Notes: generated from the letters alone by a model not told the origin. A stretch of 64,000 bases of DNA from JANQSS01 sp965249735 (GCA_965249735.1 CBDFMS010000018.1:62001-126000); one strand, 5' to 3'. Positions 51,703 to 61,028 are shown, counted from the first letter of the stretch. Numbers and translations are program-made.

Positions 51703-51736
51703 AAAAAAAAGCCCGAACACAAGGTGTTCGGGCCAA
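51703..51736 (-). terminator. Rho-independent terminator after the DUF1573 gene
   Basis: On the minus strand GCCCGAACAC (complement of 51725-51734) and GTGTTCGGGC (complement of 51712-51721) pair perfectly around a 3-base loop and are followed by a T run (A run at 51704-51711 on the plus strand). It separates the DUF1573 gene from the prenyltransferase gene downstream. Confidence 0.9.
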
Positions 51737-51757
51737 AGATCTTCAATCGGTCATTTA

Positions 51758-52354
51758 TTATTTGGTTTCCGGCTTTTTAGTTTCCGGCTTTTTAGTTTCC
51801 GGCTTTTTAGTTTCCGGCTTTACAGCATTTGGATCGGCCTTAACGGTCGCCTTAATCGTCAATCGAGACTGGCCTGGATCAGTATTTGCCGTTACATTGA
51901 CGAATTTTTGGTCAGGTTTTCCTTCAGGTTGTCCTTTACTCTTACCTCTTGAGTTGTACTCAATTGTAATCTCACCGCCATCACCGGGAGCGATTGGGTC
52001 TTTTGGACATTGTGGGACCGTACATCCACACGATCCTTTACAATTTGAAATGATCAAGGGCTCTTTTCCAGTATTTGTAAAAGAAAATGTGTGACGTACT
52101 TTGTCACCATCGGTGATCACACCAAAATCATAGGTGGTCTCCTCAAACTTCATAGTAGTTGTAGGTCCGGCAGGCAAAGCATTGGTTTCTGTTCCCGGCT
52201 TTTTTGCAAGCTCCATGGTCGCCGACTTCTCAGATGTTGATTTAACGTCCGCGGTTGCATTCTCCTCTACTTTGGCTGCCTTATCAGACTGACAAGAAGT
52301 CAATGCGAATGAGCCCATAAGCATCACACATAATAATAGATTCAATAATTTCAT
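51758..52354 (-). CDS. DUF1573 lipoprotein with PETK repeat tail
   Basis: 198 residues from ATG 52354. A lipoprotein signal ends at C21 (LMGSFALTSCQSD). After a Lys/Ala/Thr-rich linker comes the DUF1573 Ig-like domain: FEETTYDFGVITDGDKVRH, FTNTGKEPLIISNCKGSCGC and APGDGGEITIEYNSRGK. The last 20 residues are four copies of KPETK, encoded by 15-base direct repeats. DUF1573 proteins are abundant in Bacteroidota envelopes, with unknown function. A strong terminator follows. Confidence 0.9.
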   Translation of the reverse strand: MKLLNLLLCVMLMGSFALTSCQSDKAAKVEENATADVKSTSEKSATMELAKKPGTETNALPAGPTTTMKFEETTYDFGVITDGDKVRHTFSFTNTGKEPLIISNCKGSCGCTVPQCPKDPIAPGDGGEITIEYNSRGKSKGQPEGKPDQKFVNVTANTDPGQSRLTIKATVKADPNAVKPETKKPETKKPETKKPETK

Positions 52355-52573
52355 TAGTATCAGTTTAATTTGTTTTACAATTGATTGATGGTTCAAAAAT
52401 AGGCCATTCCGCATGGTTTGCAAGGACATCATCATTGAATAACAATGGATTAACAATTGTAAATCGACCTTGGTTATCTCCTGGATTGTGATTTGTCATT
52501 TGATTCTTGTTCTGATCTCGCCTATTAGTTAACAAACAACGATATTTGCGCGAAATCAAGTAAACTTTTTGCT

Positions 52574-53176
52574 ATGGTCCGAATTCAGTTGACTCTTTTA
52601 GCCATTTGCTTCCTATTAACAACTTCTTGCGGTGATCGGCCTGCTTCCAACCAGGGCGTATCGACAAACGGCTTTGATGTGACCGGGTATGAAACCAATG
52701 CAATGCCCGATGGCGTAACACAGGTCATTAAGCGCGATGGAAATGGACTGATCAAAGAAGAAGGGTATATAGAAAATGGAATGAAGACCGGAATTTGGAC
52801 GACATATATCGATGATCGCGCCGAAAGTATTACTTCATATGTGGGAGGTCGCAAATATGGCAAGTCCTTTGAGTTTGATCACAGACGACAGATTGTTGAA
52901 GAAGCCACGTATGTGAACAATCAACTTTATGGCAAATCGGGCAGTTATAAATTCGGTCGTCCAAAATTGGAAGCTAATTATGTCAATGGTAAACTTCATG
53001 GACCTTATAAAAAATACTTTGAATCCGGAGCCGATCAAGGTAAGATCAATCAATACGTGGATTATCTGAATGGGGTAATCCACGGAAAAGTAAAATATTA
53101 CAACGGATCTGGAGAAGTCACCGTAGAATACGATTATAAAAATGGTAAAAAAACCAGTGGAGGCATGGTTGAATAA
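52574..53176 (+). CDS. MORN/YwqK-repeat lipoprotein
   Basis: 200 residues. The lipobox C19 is in CFLLTTSCGDRP. The rest is a series of short beta-hairpin repeats of the form y.nG...G.w..y: EEGYIENGMKTGIWTTYID, YVGGRKYGKSFEF, EATYVNNQLYGKSGSYK, EANYVNGKLHGPYKKYFESG, DYLNGVIHGKVKYYNGSGE. This is the toxin-antitoxin YwqK/MORN-like fold, common as envelope lipoproteins in Bacteroidota; the role is unknown. It lies 6 bases before the next gene. Confidence 0.85.
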   Translation: MVRIQLTLLAICFLLTTSCGDRPASNQGVSTNGFDVTGYETNAMPDGVTQVIKRDGNGLIKEEGYIENGMKTGIWTTYIDDRAESITSYVGGRKYGKSFEFDHRRQIVEEATYVNNQLYGKSGSYKFGRPKLEANYVNGKLHGPYKKYFESGADQGKINQYVDYLNGVIHGKVKYYNGSGEVTVEYDYKNGKKTSGGMVE

Positions 53177-53182
53177 TTTAAA

Positions 53183-53641
53183 ATGAAATCCACTCCAATC
53201 TCATTCGATTTGTTGTCTCATGCTGATGACCTCAAGGTCAAAAAAGATAATGACCAGCTTTTCGTTTGGGATCCCAGTCGAAAAAAATATGTAAGACTGG
53301 AACCGGAAGAAATGGTGCGGCAACTGCTCATGCGACACATTCACCTGGCTCTAAAAGTAGGTTACGGACGTATGGTATCTGAAAAACAAATACCAAATTA
53401 CCAACGAAGCCGATTTGACTTGGGTGTGATGAAGCCCAAAGGGGGATGGAGTTTACTGGCCGAATGCAAAAGTTACAAGGTCAACATTGACCAAAACACA
53501 CTCGTTCAAATTGCCAAATACAATGCGGAAATTCAGGCGGACTATTTAATGGTCTCAAACGGTCATCAAACGTATGTATGGAAAGCAGGCCCCACACCTC
53601 AATTTATTACGGATGAATCACAATTATTATATAAAATCTAA
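53183..53641 (+). CDS. Type I restriction R-subunit N-terminal-like (HSDR_N) nuclease domain protein
   Basis: 152 residues consisting only of a PD-(D/E)xK domain: KKYVRLEPEEMVRQLLMRHIHLALKVGYGRMVSEKQI, then the catalytic set D79 (RSRFDLGVM), E94-x-K96 (LLAECKSYK) and IAKYNAEIQADYLMVSNGHQTYVW. These are the residues of the HSDR_N family, but the helicase part of a restriction enzyme is absent. Such single-domain proteins are widespread in Bacteroidota and sit near housekeeping genes. The function is unknown; nuclease activity is possible. Confidence 0.87.
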   Translation: MKSTPISFDLLSHADDLKVKKDNDQLFVWDPSRKKYVRLEPEEMVRQLLMRHIHLALKVGYGRMVSEKQIPNYQRSRFDLGVMKPKGGWSLLAECKSYKVNIDQNTLVQIAKYNAEIQADYLMVSNGHQTYVWKAGPTPQFITDESQLLYKI

Positions 53642-53674
53642 GGCTGACTTATCCTATATTAGCCATCTATAATC

Positions 53675-54628
53675 ATGACTATGATAAATCCTAAAATTCT
53701 TCTTACAGGTGCAAGCGGACAAGTCGGTCAGGTGCTCTATCAACACTTAGTGCAGACTTTTGGTGAGGATGCGATAATCGCCTCAGACATCAATCAACTG
53801 GACGGCTTTTCGATTTTTGAATACATGGATATAACCGACCAACACAAGATACGGGAAGTCGTCCAACGTCATAAAATAAATCAGATCTATCATCTCGCTG
53901 CGATTTTATCCGCTAAGGCTGAACAAAATCCTCAAAAGGCCTGGAATATTAATATGAGTGGGCTTCTAAATATTTTACAAGCCGGTGTGAAATTTAATAT
54001 TGAAAAAATATTTTTTCCCAGCTCAATAGCCGTATTTGGAAATCACGCTAATCTAATCTCGACAGATCAATTTAGTATCCAACATCCGACAACATTATAT
54101 GGCATCAGCAAATCAGCCGGTGAAAACTGGTGCCAGTATTATTATGAAAAATACAATTTAGATGTGCGATCCTTGCGTTACCCCGGAATTATAGGATATA
54201 CGACAACGCCCGGAGGTGGAACAACTGACTATGCCGTGCATATTTATCATGAAGCATTGAAACACAAATCGTTTACCAGCTATATCAGCGAGCATACCAC
54301 CATGCCTATGATCTACATGGATGATGCCATGCACGCAACTTCACTCCTCATGTCGGCCGATCACGATGCAATCTCCATACGAACATCTTATAATATTCAG
54401 GCCCTTTCATTTTCACCTAAAGAAATAGCTGATTCTATTAAAAAATTCATACCGGATTTTACAATAAATTATCTACCTGATTTTCGACAAGATATCGCCG
54501 AAAATTGGCCCAGAAAACTGAAAGATGAGGAGGCCCGGAAAGATTGGAATTGGAGCCCTCAATACAAACTCGACCGCATGACAAAAGTCATGTTGGAGAA
54601 TTTATCACCACAATATATTCACTCATGA
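53675..54628 (+). CDS. L-threonine 3-dehydrogenase, short-chain (SDR) type
   Basis: 317 residues. NAD-binding ILLTGASGQVGQVLYQHL, active-site YGISKSAGENWCQYYYEKY (Y-x-x-x-K) with the Ser/Thr region FFPSSIAVFG, then SLRYPGIIGYTTTPGGGTTDYAVHIY and TTMPMIYMDDAMHAT. This is the extended-SDR threonine dehydrogenase, not the zinc enzyme. It oxidises threonine to 2-amino-3-ketobutyrate. The next gene, 19 bases on, encodes the CoA ligase that cleaves this product, which strongly supports the function. Confidence 0.92.
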   Translation: MTMINPKILLTGASGQVGQVLYQHLVQTFGEDAIIASDINQLDGFSIFEYMDITDQHKIREVVQRHKINQIYHLAAILSAKAEQNPQKAWNINMSGLLNILQAGVKFNIEKIFFPSSIAVFGNHANLISTDQFSIQHPTTLYGISKSAGENWCQYYYEKYNLDVRSLRYPGIIGYTTTPGGGTTDYAVHIYHEALKHKSFTSYISEHTTMPMIYMDDAMHATSLLMSADHDAISIRTSYNIQALSFSPKEIADSIKKFIPDFTINYLPDFRQDIAENWPRKLKDEEARKDWNWSPQYKLDRMTKVMLENLSPQYIHS

Positions 54629-54647
54629 CTTTTTTAATTAATCGATT

Positions 54648-55841
54648 ATGTTTTCAAACGTAAAAAAAGAACTACAAAAAGAAATAGCCGAAATAAAAGA
54701 TTCCGGACTGTATAAAGAAGAGCGCATATTAACCACTCCACAAGCAGCGGATATATCTACACAATCAGGAGGCGAGGTAATAAATTTTTGTGCCAATAAT
54801 TACTTAGGATTATCAGCCAATGCGGAAGTGATCGAAGCTGCAAAGGCCACAATAAACAGCCATGGCTTTGGTCTGTCTTCGGTGCGTTTTATCTGCGGAA
54901 CACAGGATATTCACAAAACATTAGAACAAAAAATAGCGGCATTTCTGGGTATGGAAGATGCCATTTTGTATGCAGCTGCGTTTGATGCAAATGGCGGATT
55001 ATTTGAACCTCTTCTCACAAAAGAAGATGCGATCATTTCGGACGAGTTAAATCATGCCTCGATAATAGATGGGATCAGATTATGTAAAGCACAGCGTTTG
55101 CGCTACAAGCACAGTGACATGGCAGATCTCGAGGTGCAATTAAAACTTGCTGCCGGTGCCCGACGTAGAATGATTGCGACAGATGGCGCATTTTCCATGG
55201 ATGGCACCATTGCTCAACTCGATAAAATATGCGACCTCGCAGACAAATACGATGCTATGGTCATGGTTGATGAGTGTCATGCCACAGGCTTCATGGGTAA
55301 ATCCGGACGCGGCACACATGAATACCGGGGTGTTATGGACCGTATTGATATCATTACAGGTACGTTTGGTAAAGCGCTAGGAGGAGCCTCTGGAGGATTT
55401 ACGGCAGCAAAAAAAGAAATTGTCGAGATACTGCGACAACGATCACGCCCCTATCTATTCTCAAATACCCTCGCTCCTTCCATCGTCGGTGCTTCGATCA
55501 AAGTAGTCGACATGCTCACCTCCACAAATGATTTGCGTGACAAACTTGAACGCAATACCATGCGTTTTAGGGAGAAAATGACTACAGCCGGATTCGATAT
55601 TTTGCCGGGCGTTCATCCGATCGTTCCGATCATGTTATATGATGCCAAATTATCCCAGGACTTTGCCAATGCCTTATTAAATGAAGGAATTTATGTGATC
55701 GGATTCTTTTTTCCTGTTGTTCCAAAAGGAAAAGCACGAATTCGTGTGCAAATCTCAGCCGGCCACGAAGATCATCATATTGATAAAGCAGTCCAGGCTT
55801 TTACAAAAGTAGGCCATGAATTAGGCGTATTGAATAAATAA
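54648..55841 (+). CDS. kbl: Glycine C-acetyltransferase (2-amino-3-ketobutyrate CoA ligase)
   Basis: 397 residues. PLP enzyme of the alpha-oxoamine synthase family: FCANNYLGLSANAEV, GFGLSSVRFICGTQDIHK, ISDELNHASIIDGIRL, ATDGAFSMDGTIAQL, VMVDECHATGFMGKSGRGT and the PLP lysine K242 in GTFGKALGGASGG. It cleaves 2-amino-3-ketobutyrate with CoA to glycine and acetyl-CoA. The threonine dehydrogenase gene is directly upstream, giving a two-step threonine catabolic operon. Length equals the E. coli enzyme. Confidence 0.96.
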   Translation: MFSNVKKELQKEIAEIKDSGLYKEERILTTPQAADISTQSGGEVINFCANNYLGLSANAEVIEAAKATINSHGFGLSSVRFICGTQDIHKTLEQKIAAFLGMEDAILYAAAFDANGGLFEPLLTKEDAIISDELNHASIIDGIRLCKAQRLRYKHSDMADLEVQLKLAAGARRRMIATDGAFSMDGTIAQLDKICDLADKYDAMVMVDECHATGFMGKSGRGTHEYRGVMDRIDIITGTFGKALGGASGGFTAAKKEIVEILRQRSRPYLFSNTLAPSIVGASIKVVDMLTSTNDLRDKLERNTMRFREKMTTAGFDILPGVHPIVPIMLYDAKLSQDFANALLNEGIYVIGFFFPVVPKGKARIRVQISAGHEDHHIDKAVQAFTKVGHELGVLNK

Positions 55842-55856
55842 TTAAATACTATTAAT

Positions 55857-57593
55857 GTGAAACTTCCTCAAAAAACCGACTATTCATCTTTTTTATTATT
55901 CCTTATCCCACTACTCTTTTATTCATGTAAAAAGAATAAACCGGTGGAAGTTACTGAACCATACACAATTAATTATGTAGCAAAAGGACAAGAAGCTATG
56001 GTCGTATCGGCCCATCCTTTAGCTTCTAACATAGGCGTTGAAATCATGAAAAAAGGTGGCAATGCAGTCGATGCGGCAATAGCCGTACAATTCGCGCTGG
56101 CCGTGACCTATCCGCGCGCAGGAAATATTGGCGGTGGTGGATTTATGGTCATTCGTGATAAAGATGGAAAACCATATGCCCTGGATTATCGGGAAAAAGC
56201 ACCGGCTGCCGCTTCCAGGGATATGTATTTGGACAGTCTGGGAAATGTAATTAAAGGATTAAGCGTGACGGGCCACCTGGCTGTGGGTGTTCCCGGGGCA
56301 GTTCACGGATTATATACAGCCTGGGATAGTTTGGGTCAAATCGAAAAGTTCTCTACACTAATCGAACCGGCAATTAAAATTGCACGTGAAGGGTTCAAAA
56401 TAAACACCAGCGAGGCTACAAGACTTAATAAATACCGACCCGACTTCGAGAAATTTCATGAAAACACGTCTCCTTTTCTCAAAGACGACTGGAATACCGG
56501 ACAGCTGCTGATACAATCAGATCTGGACCGCACGTTGCAGCGCATTGCTGATGCAGAGGGTCCGGCCGGTTTTTATACAGGTGAAACTGCACATCTGATT
56601 GAAGCAGAAATGAAAAAAGGAGGCGGCATAATCACAAAAAAAGATTTAATCGATTATTCGGCTAGCTGGCGAAAACCTCAAATTGGCTACTACAAACACC
56701 ATAAAATAATCAGCATGCCTCCGCCATCAAGTGGCGGCATCGCCCTACTACAATTACTTGAAATCGTTGAGCAACATTCCATTGCTGACATGGGACATCA
56801 ATCGGTTGAATATATCCATCTGCTTGCAGAAGCAGAAAGACGGGTCTATGCCGACCGGGCACAATACCTGGGAGATGAAGATTTTGTCGATGTCCCGGAT
56901 GAAAAATTGCTGGATTCACTTTATCTGATTGATCGCATGTCCGATTTCGATAAATCAAAAGTCACGTTAAGCAGCAGTATTGGAGCAGGGGATATAGAAA
57001 TCCAACTGGAAAGTTTTGAAACGACCCACACAAGTGTTGTTGATTCGGCAGGGATGGCGGTGTCGGTAACTACGACACTTAATTTGAACTATGGTTCGAA
57101 AGCCATTGTCAACGGTGCCGGCTTTTTTCTGAATGATGAGATGGACGACTTCAGTGCAAAACCCGGTGTTCCAAACTCTTTTGGTTTGATCGGAAATGAG
57201 GCAAATGCAATTCAACCCGGTAAACGCATGTTGAGTAGCATGACACCAACCATCGTCGAAGAAGATGGTGAAGTCCTGCTGGTTGTCGGAACACCCGGAG
57301 GCAGCACAATCATCACGTCTGTGTTTCAGGTTATATTAAATGTACTGGAACACGACATGGAATTGAAAGAAGCTGTTTTTGCTCCTCGATTTCATCACCA
57401 ATGGTTACCCGATAAAATATTCACTGAACCAGACATGTGGTCAGATTCCATACGGAACGAGCTGGCGCAAATGGGCTATTCATTTGACGAATATGATCGT
57501 ATCGGTTTAGTAAAAGCTATTAAAATGGAACCGGATGGATCTGTCACCGGAGTCGGTGACCGACGGACTGATGATCATGCTTCCGGCTACTAA
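55857..57593 (+). CDS. ggt: Gamma-glutamyltransferase, lipoprotein form
   Basis: 578 residues from GTG 55857. A lipoprotein signal with C24 (LIPLLFYSCKKNK) anchors it in the envelope. Family text: VVSAHPLASNIGVEIMKKGGNAVDAAIAVQFAL, YPRAGNIGGGGFMV, SMPPPSSGGIALLQLLEI. The autocatalytic nucleophile is T390 in FETTHTSVVDSAG, followed by MLSSMTPTIV and LVVGTPGGSTIITSVFQV. It cleaves gamma-glutamyl bonds such as in glutathione. A long tandem repeat begins 8 bases after its stop. Confidence 0.95.
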   Translation: MKLPQKTDYSSFLLFLIPLLFYSCKKNKPVEVTEPYTINYVAKGQEAMVVSAHPLASNIGVEIMKKGGNAVDAAIAVQFALAVTYPRAGNIGGGGFMVIRDKDGKPYALDYREKAPAAASRDMYLDSLGNVIKGLSVTGHLAVGVPGAVHGLYTAWDSLGQIEKFSTLIEPAIKIAREGFKINTSEATRLNKYRPDFEKFHENTSPFLKDDWNTGQLLIQSDLDRTLQRIADAEGPAGFYTGETAHLIEAEMKKGGGIITKKDLIDYSASWRKPQIGYYKHHKIISMPPPSSGGIALLQLLEIVEQHSIADMGHQSVEYIHLLAEAERRVYADRAQYLGDEDFVDVPDEKLLDSLYLIDRMSDFDKSKVTLSSSIGAGDIEIQLESFETTHTSVVDSAGMAVSVTTTLNLNYGSKAIVNGAGFFLNDEMDDFSAKPGVPNSFGLIGNEANAIQPGKRMLSSMTPTIVEEDGEVLLVVGTPGGSTIITSVFQVILNVLEHDMELKEAVFAPRFHHQWLPDKIFTEPDMWSDSIRNELAQMGYSFDEYDRIGLVKAIKMEPDGSVTGVGDRRTDDHASGY

Positions 57594-57601
57594 AAATCAC
57601 C

Positions 57602-57777
57602 GGTACTCTTGAACTTTGGTACTCTTGAACTTTGGTACTCTTGAACTTTGGTACTCTTGAACTTTGGTACTCTTGAACTTTGGTACTCTTGAACTTTGGT
57701 ACTCTTGAACTTTGGTACTCTTGAACTTTGGTACTCTTGAACTTTGGTACTCTTGAACTTTGGTACTCTTGAACTTT
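57602..57777. repeat. 16 bp tandem repeat, 11 copies
   Basis: GGTACTCTTGAACTTT repeats exactly eleven times with no visible change, then passes directly into the 8 bp array. Perfect copies imply recent expansion. The repeat carries no spacer sequences. Confidence 0.95.
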
Positions 57778-58033
57778 GGTACTCCGGCACTCCGGCACTC
57801 CGGTACTCCGGCACTCCGGTACTCCGGCACTCCGGCACTTCGGTACTCCGGCACTCCGGCACTCCGGCACTCTGGCACTCCGGCACTCCGGCACTTCGGT
57901 ACTCCGGCACTCCGGCACTCCGGCACTTCGGTACTCTGGCACTCCGGCACTCCGGCACTTCGGTACTCCGGCACTCCGGCACTCCGGCACTCCGGCACTC
58001 CGGCACTCCGGTACTCCGGCACTCCGGTACTCC
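57778..58033. repeat. 8 bp tandem repeat, about 32 copies
   Basis: GGCACTCC with variants GGTACTCC, GGCACTTC, GGTACTCT and GGCACTCT continues the phase of the upstream 16 bp array. It runs up to the stop codon of the DUF4159 gene. The frames on both strands stay open through it, so the long Pro-Glu-Cys-Arg-Ser-type readings are artefacts of the repeat. Confidence 0.93.
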
Positions 58034-58704
58034 TACTCTATTTCACCAAAAACAAACTGAATGATATTGGCTCCCATATCAAGAGCAGCTTTACGTATTT
58101 CAGGTGGATCATTGTGTACGGTTGCGTCTTCCCATCCATCTCCAAGATCGCATTCATATGTGTACAAGCATATTAATCGCCCTTCCCAAAATAATCCAAA
58201 GGCCTGAGGTGGATTCTCATCGTGTTTGTGAATTTTTGGAAGCCCACTTGTGAATGTTGAAAACTGCTTATAGATCAAGTGGTCGTCTGGTAATTCTATA
58301 AACTCTAATTCCGGAAAAACAGATTTCATAGCCGGACGAACAAATGGATCCATACCATAATTATCATCAATATGTAAAAAACCTCCTCCTAATAAATAGG
58401 TTCTGAGATTTTCGGCGTCGCTTGTAGAAAATACAACATTTCCATGACCCGTCATGTGAATAAATGGATAATTAAATAAATCCGCACTTCCGACTTCCAC
58501 GGTCGCATAGTCAGATTTGAGATCCATATCCAGAAGTTGATTACAGTGCTGGGCCAAATTGCGCAAACTCGTAGGATTCGCATACCAATCTCCACCACCC
58601 TGGTATTTTAATAATGCCAATTGAACGTCTGATTGAGCCTGACTCAAACCGGCCGAAACAAGAACAAAAATAATTAAGAGTATATTTTTATTTATTCCCA
58701 TCAT
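58033..58704 (-). CDS. DUF4159 protein, exported
   Basis: 223 residues from ATG 58704 (an ATG one codon later is equally possible), overlapping the end of rsmE by 17 bases. Signal peptide ILLIIFVLVSAGLSQAQS. Domain text: LALLKYQGGGDWYANPTSLRNLAQHCNQLL, PFIHMTGHGNVVFSTSDAENLRTYLLGGGFLHIDDNYG and LFWEGRLICLYTYECDLGDGWED. DUF4159 has a glutamine-amidotransferase-like fold and occurs widely in Bacteroidota, often near MoxR/CoxE-type genes; here it is next to rsmE. Function unknown. Its stop codon lies at the very edge of the tandem repeat. Confidence 0.88.
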   Translation of the reverse strand: MMGINKNILLIIFVLVSAGLSQAQSDVQLALLKYQGGGDWYANPTSLRNLAQHCNQLLDMDLKSDYATVEVGSADLFNYPFIHMTGHGNVVFSTSDAENLRTYLLGGGFLHIDDNYGMDPFVRPAMKSVFPELEFIELPDDHLIYKQFSTFTSGLPKIHKHDENPPQAFGLFWEGRLICLYTYECDLGDGWEDATVHNDPPEIRKAALDMGANIIQFVFGEIE

Positions 58705-59404
58705 TTGATTGTCTTTTGTTTTGAATGGTGGATATGGCCATAATCCCGGCTGTTTCCGTCCGTAAGCGCTGATCACTTAATTTGACAGGTTTGAATCCTA
58801 TCTGTTCAGCCATAATGTATTCCTCTTGTGTGAAATCTCCTTCAGGACCAATCAGAATGATCGTACTTTTGTTCACATCGGTATTAATTAACCAGGGATT
58901 TTTTCCTTCTATTTTTCCAATATATTTTTGACCATAATCTTTGTCCAAGTTGAACAAAAAATCCTTGTAAGAAACCATTTCATGAATACGCAACAGGTTA
59001 GTTCGCAAACATTGTTTCATTGCCGATATAGCCAGTCGTTTTGATCGTTTGGTTTTGAATTCCTTTCGAAGAGTTCGTTCAGTGTGAATCAGGTATATGT
59101 CCGTCAATCCCAATTCGACTCCTTTTTCGATCAAATCTTCTATCCTCGAAGCTTTTTTGGTCGGGGCGATAGCGACGGCGACTTTCGAAGGCTCTCTGTC
59201 TTTTTTGACTAGCTTCAGCGGTTTAAATGTCACCGACGACCTACCCAGGCTTAAAATTTCAGCCTGCCAGAGGTTCCCATCCCCGTGTGTGATGTAAGCC
59301 AGGTCGCCTACCTTCTTGCGCATCACCTTGCTCAGATGTCTGGATTCGTCATCATCTCCAAATGCCCTGGTATCCGTAATTTTATAAACGTAGTAGAGTT
59401 CCAT
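58688..59404 (-). CDS. rsmE: 16S rRNA (uracil-1498-N3)-methyltransferase
   Basis: 238 residues from ATG 59404. N-terminal PUA-like part (DDESRHLSKVMRKKVGDLAYITHGDGNLWQAEI) and C-terminal SPOUT domain: VAIAPTKKASRIEDLIEKGVELGLTDIYLI, TERTLRKEFKTKRSKRLAISAMKQC, and the knot IILIGPEGDFTQEEYIMAEQIGFKPVKLSDQRLRTETAGIMA. It methylates U1498 of 16S rRNA with SAM. Domain order and length are standard. Confidence 0.95.
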   Translation of the reverse strand: MELYYVYKITDTRAFGDDDESRHLSKVMRKKVGDLAYITHGDGNLWQAEILSLGRSSVTFKPLKLVKKDREPSKVAVAIAPTKKASRIEDLIEKGVELGLTDIYLIHTERTLRKEFKTKRSKRLAISAMKQCLRTNLLRIHEMVSYKDFLFNLDKDYGQKYIGKIEGKNPWLINTDVNKSTIILIGPEGDFTQEEYIMAEQIGFKPVKLSDQRLRTETAGIMAISTIQNKRQSNDGNK

Positions 59405-59692
59405 ATTCAAGTTGTTCTGTATTCTTCCTTAAACCTTTGAAAAACGCGAATTTACCATTTGAATTGTACCTTTGGCCGACTTTTGAGGAACAGTGCTCTA
59501 TAAAGATTGTTTTAAGACTTCCTTTGCAACTATTTTAGCCCTGGCTCGGTTAAGCTGTCTGGTGATCTCAAGCGACGTAATGCTTGAATCAGGACATTCC
59601 TGAACCAATAGAAATTAAATAAATTAATCGTATCAAGTGCATGAAACGGACACGGAAGCGTTATTGCTCTTGAAATTATAAAACAGTATTAG

Positions 59693-61027
59693 ATGAGCGT
59701 ATGGATCATGATAGTTCAGTTTTTTCTGAGCTTGTCTTTGTTAATCATATTACACGAATTTGGACATTTCATCACCGCGAAGTGGTTTAACACGCGGGTT
59801 GAAAAATTCTATCTCTTCTTTGATCCCTGGTTTTCACTTATAAAGAAGAAAATCGGAGGCACCGAATATGGTATCGGATGGTTACCCCTGGGCGGGTATG
59901 TGAAGATCTCCGGGATGATCGATGAAAGTATGGACAAGGAACAAATGAAAGGACCGGCTCAGCCATGGGAGTTTCGATCAAAGACAACCTGGCAACGATT
60001 GATCATCATGTTGGGTGGGGTCATTGTCAACTTTTTATTGGGCTTTTTCATTTTTGCCATGATGCTTTGGCAATGGGGTGAATCATATTTACCGGCTCAA
60101 TCCGTTGACCAGGGTATTTACGTCGATTCTGTAGGTTATGATTTAGGACTGCGCACCGGAGATGAAATTTTACAGATAGGCGACTTCCCGTTTGAGAAAT
60201 TCTCTGATGGTGATGTCATGCGTCATATCATTCTGGATGATGCCAGGACGATCACAATCAATCGAGCAGGAAAACAAATAGATATTCCGGTAGAAGACCA
60301 ATATGCTGAAATGTTTGCTAGTGCCGACTTTAAAGGACAGCGATTATTTACTGCACCATTTCCATTTATTATTAAAAAAGTAAATAAAAAAACACCTGCT
60401 GAAAAAGCTAATCTGCAAGCAGGCGATCAGGTCATCTCAATTAATGGAAAACCGACCTTGCAAGCTGCTGACTTTTTTAAAGAAATAAAACCTTACAAGG
60501 CACAGGCCATTACGCTTGGAATTCTACGTGACAACCGCGAAATCGACGTCGATTTGACGACCACCGAAAATGCCACCATCGGAGTCTTTGCTCAAATGGA
60601 AGATCACTTTTATGAGATGGCATATGAGAAATATGGCTTCTTTGAATCCTTTCCTGCAGGGGTGAGTAAAGGCATGAATATCCTGGGCGATCAGATTAAG
60701 GCATTCGGTAAAATTCTCTCCGGAAAAATAAAAGCAACAGAAAGCCTGGGAGGGCCGATCATGATTGCGACCATGTTTCCGAGCGAATGGGATGCACAAG
60801 TATTTTGGCGCATGACAGCAATTTTATCGTTGATTCTCGGGTTCATGAATTTACTCCCTATCCCGGCATTAGATGGCGGTCACGTGTTGTTTTTGCTTTG
60901 GGAAATGATCACAGGAAAAAAACCCAGTGACAAGTTTATGGAAATTGTCACAGTGGCAGGATTTATTATTTTGATCATATTTATGATTTTCGTGTTTGGC
61001 AATGATATTCGCCGATATTTCTTTTAG
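59693..61027 (+). CDS. rseP: RIP site-2 metalloprotease RseP
   Basis: 444 residues. Zinc site HEFGH at 21-25 (IILHEFGHFITAKWF) and the second ligand motif NLLPIPALDGGHVLFLLWEMI near the C-terminus. The middle holds PDZ-like regions (LGLRTGDEILQIGDFPFEKF; KKTPAEKANLQAGDQVISINGKPTLQAADFF). Four membrane helices are visible. It cleaves membrane-embedded substrates such as anti-sigma factors or signal peptide remnants. hscB follows directly. Confidence 0.95.
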   Translation: MSVWIMIVQFFLSLSLLIILHEFGHFITAKWFNTRVEKFYLFFDPWFSLIKKKIGGTEYGIGWLPLGGYVKISGMIDESMDKEQMKGPAQPWEFRSKTTWQRLIIMLGGVIVNFLLGFFIFAMMLWQWGESYLPAQSVDQGIYVDSVGYDLGLRTGDEILQIGDFPFEKFSDGDVMRHIILDDARTITINRAGKQIDIPVEDQYAEMFASADFKGQRLFTAPFPFIIKKVNKKTPAEKANLQAGDQVISINGKPTLQAADFFKEIKPYKAQAITLGILRDNREIDVDLTTTENATIGVFAQMEDHFYEMAYEKYGFFESFPAGVSKGMNILGDQIKAFGKILSGKIKATESLGGPIMIATMFPSEWDAQVFWRMTAILSLILGFMNLLPIPALDGGHVLFLLWEMITGKKPSDKFMEIVTVAGFIILIIFMIFVFGNDIRRYFF

Positions 61028-61028
61028 T

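Noticed and set aside
51690..51746. Longer N-terminus for the UbiA prenyltransferase
   Set aside because: The extra codons translate the terminator hairpin of the upstream gene; the family N-terminus begins at GTG 51689.
57602..58033. CRISPR array
   Set aside because: The units are directly adjacent without unique spacers, are far too short, and no cas genes are nearby.
57544..58176. Several long overlapping frames on both strands encoding Cys-Arg-Ser-Pro or Leu-Arg-His-Ser-Gly repeats
   Set aside because: They are produced by the tandem array, which has no stop codons in most frames; the same repeats read open in all frames and there is no start region or domain.
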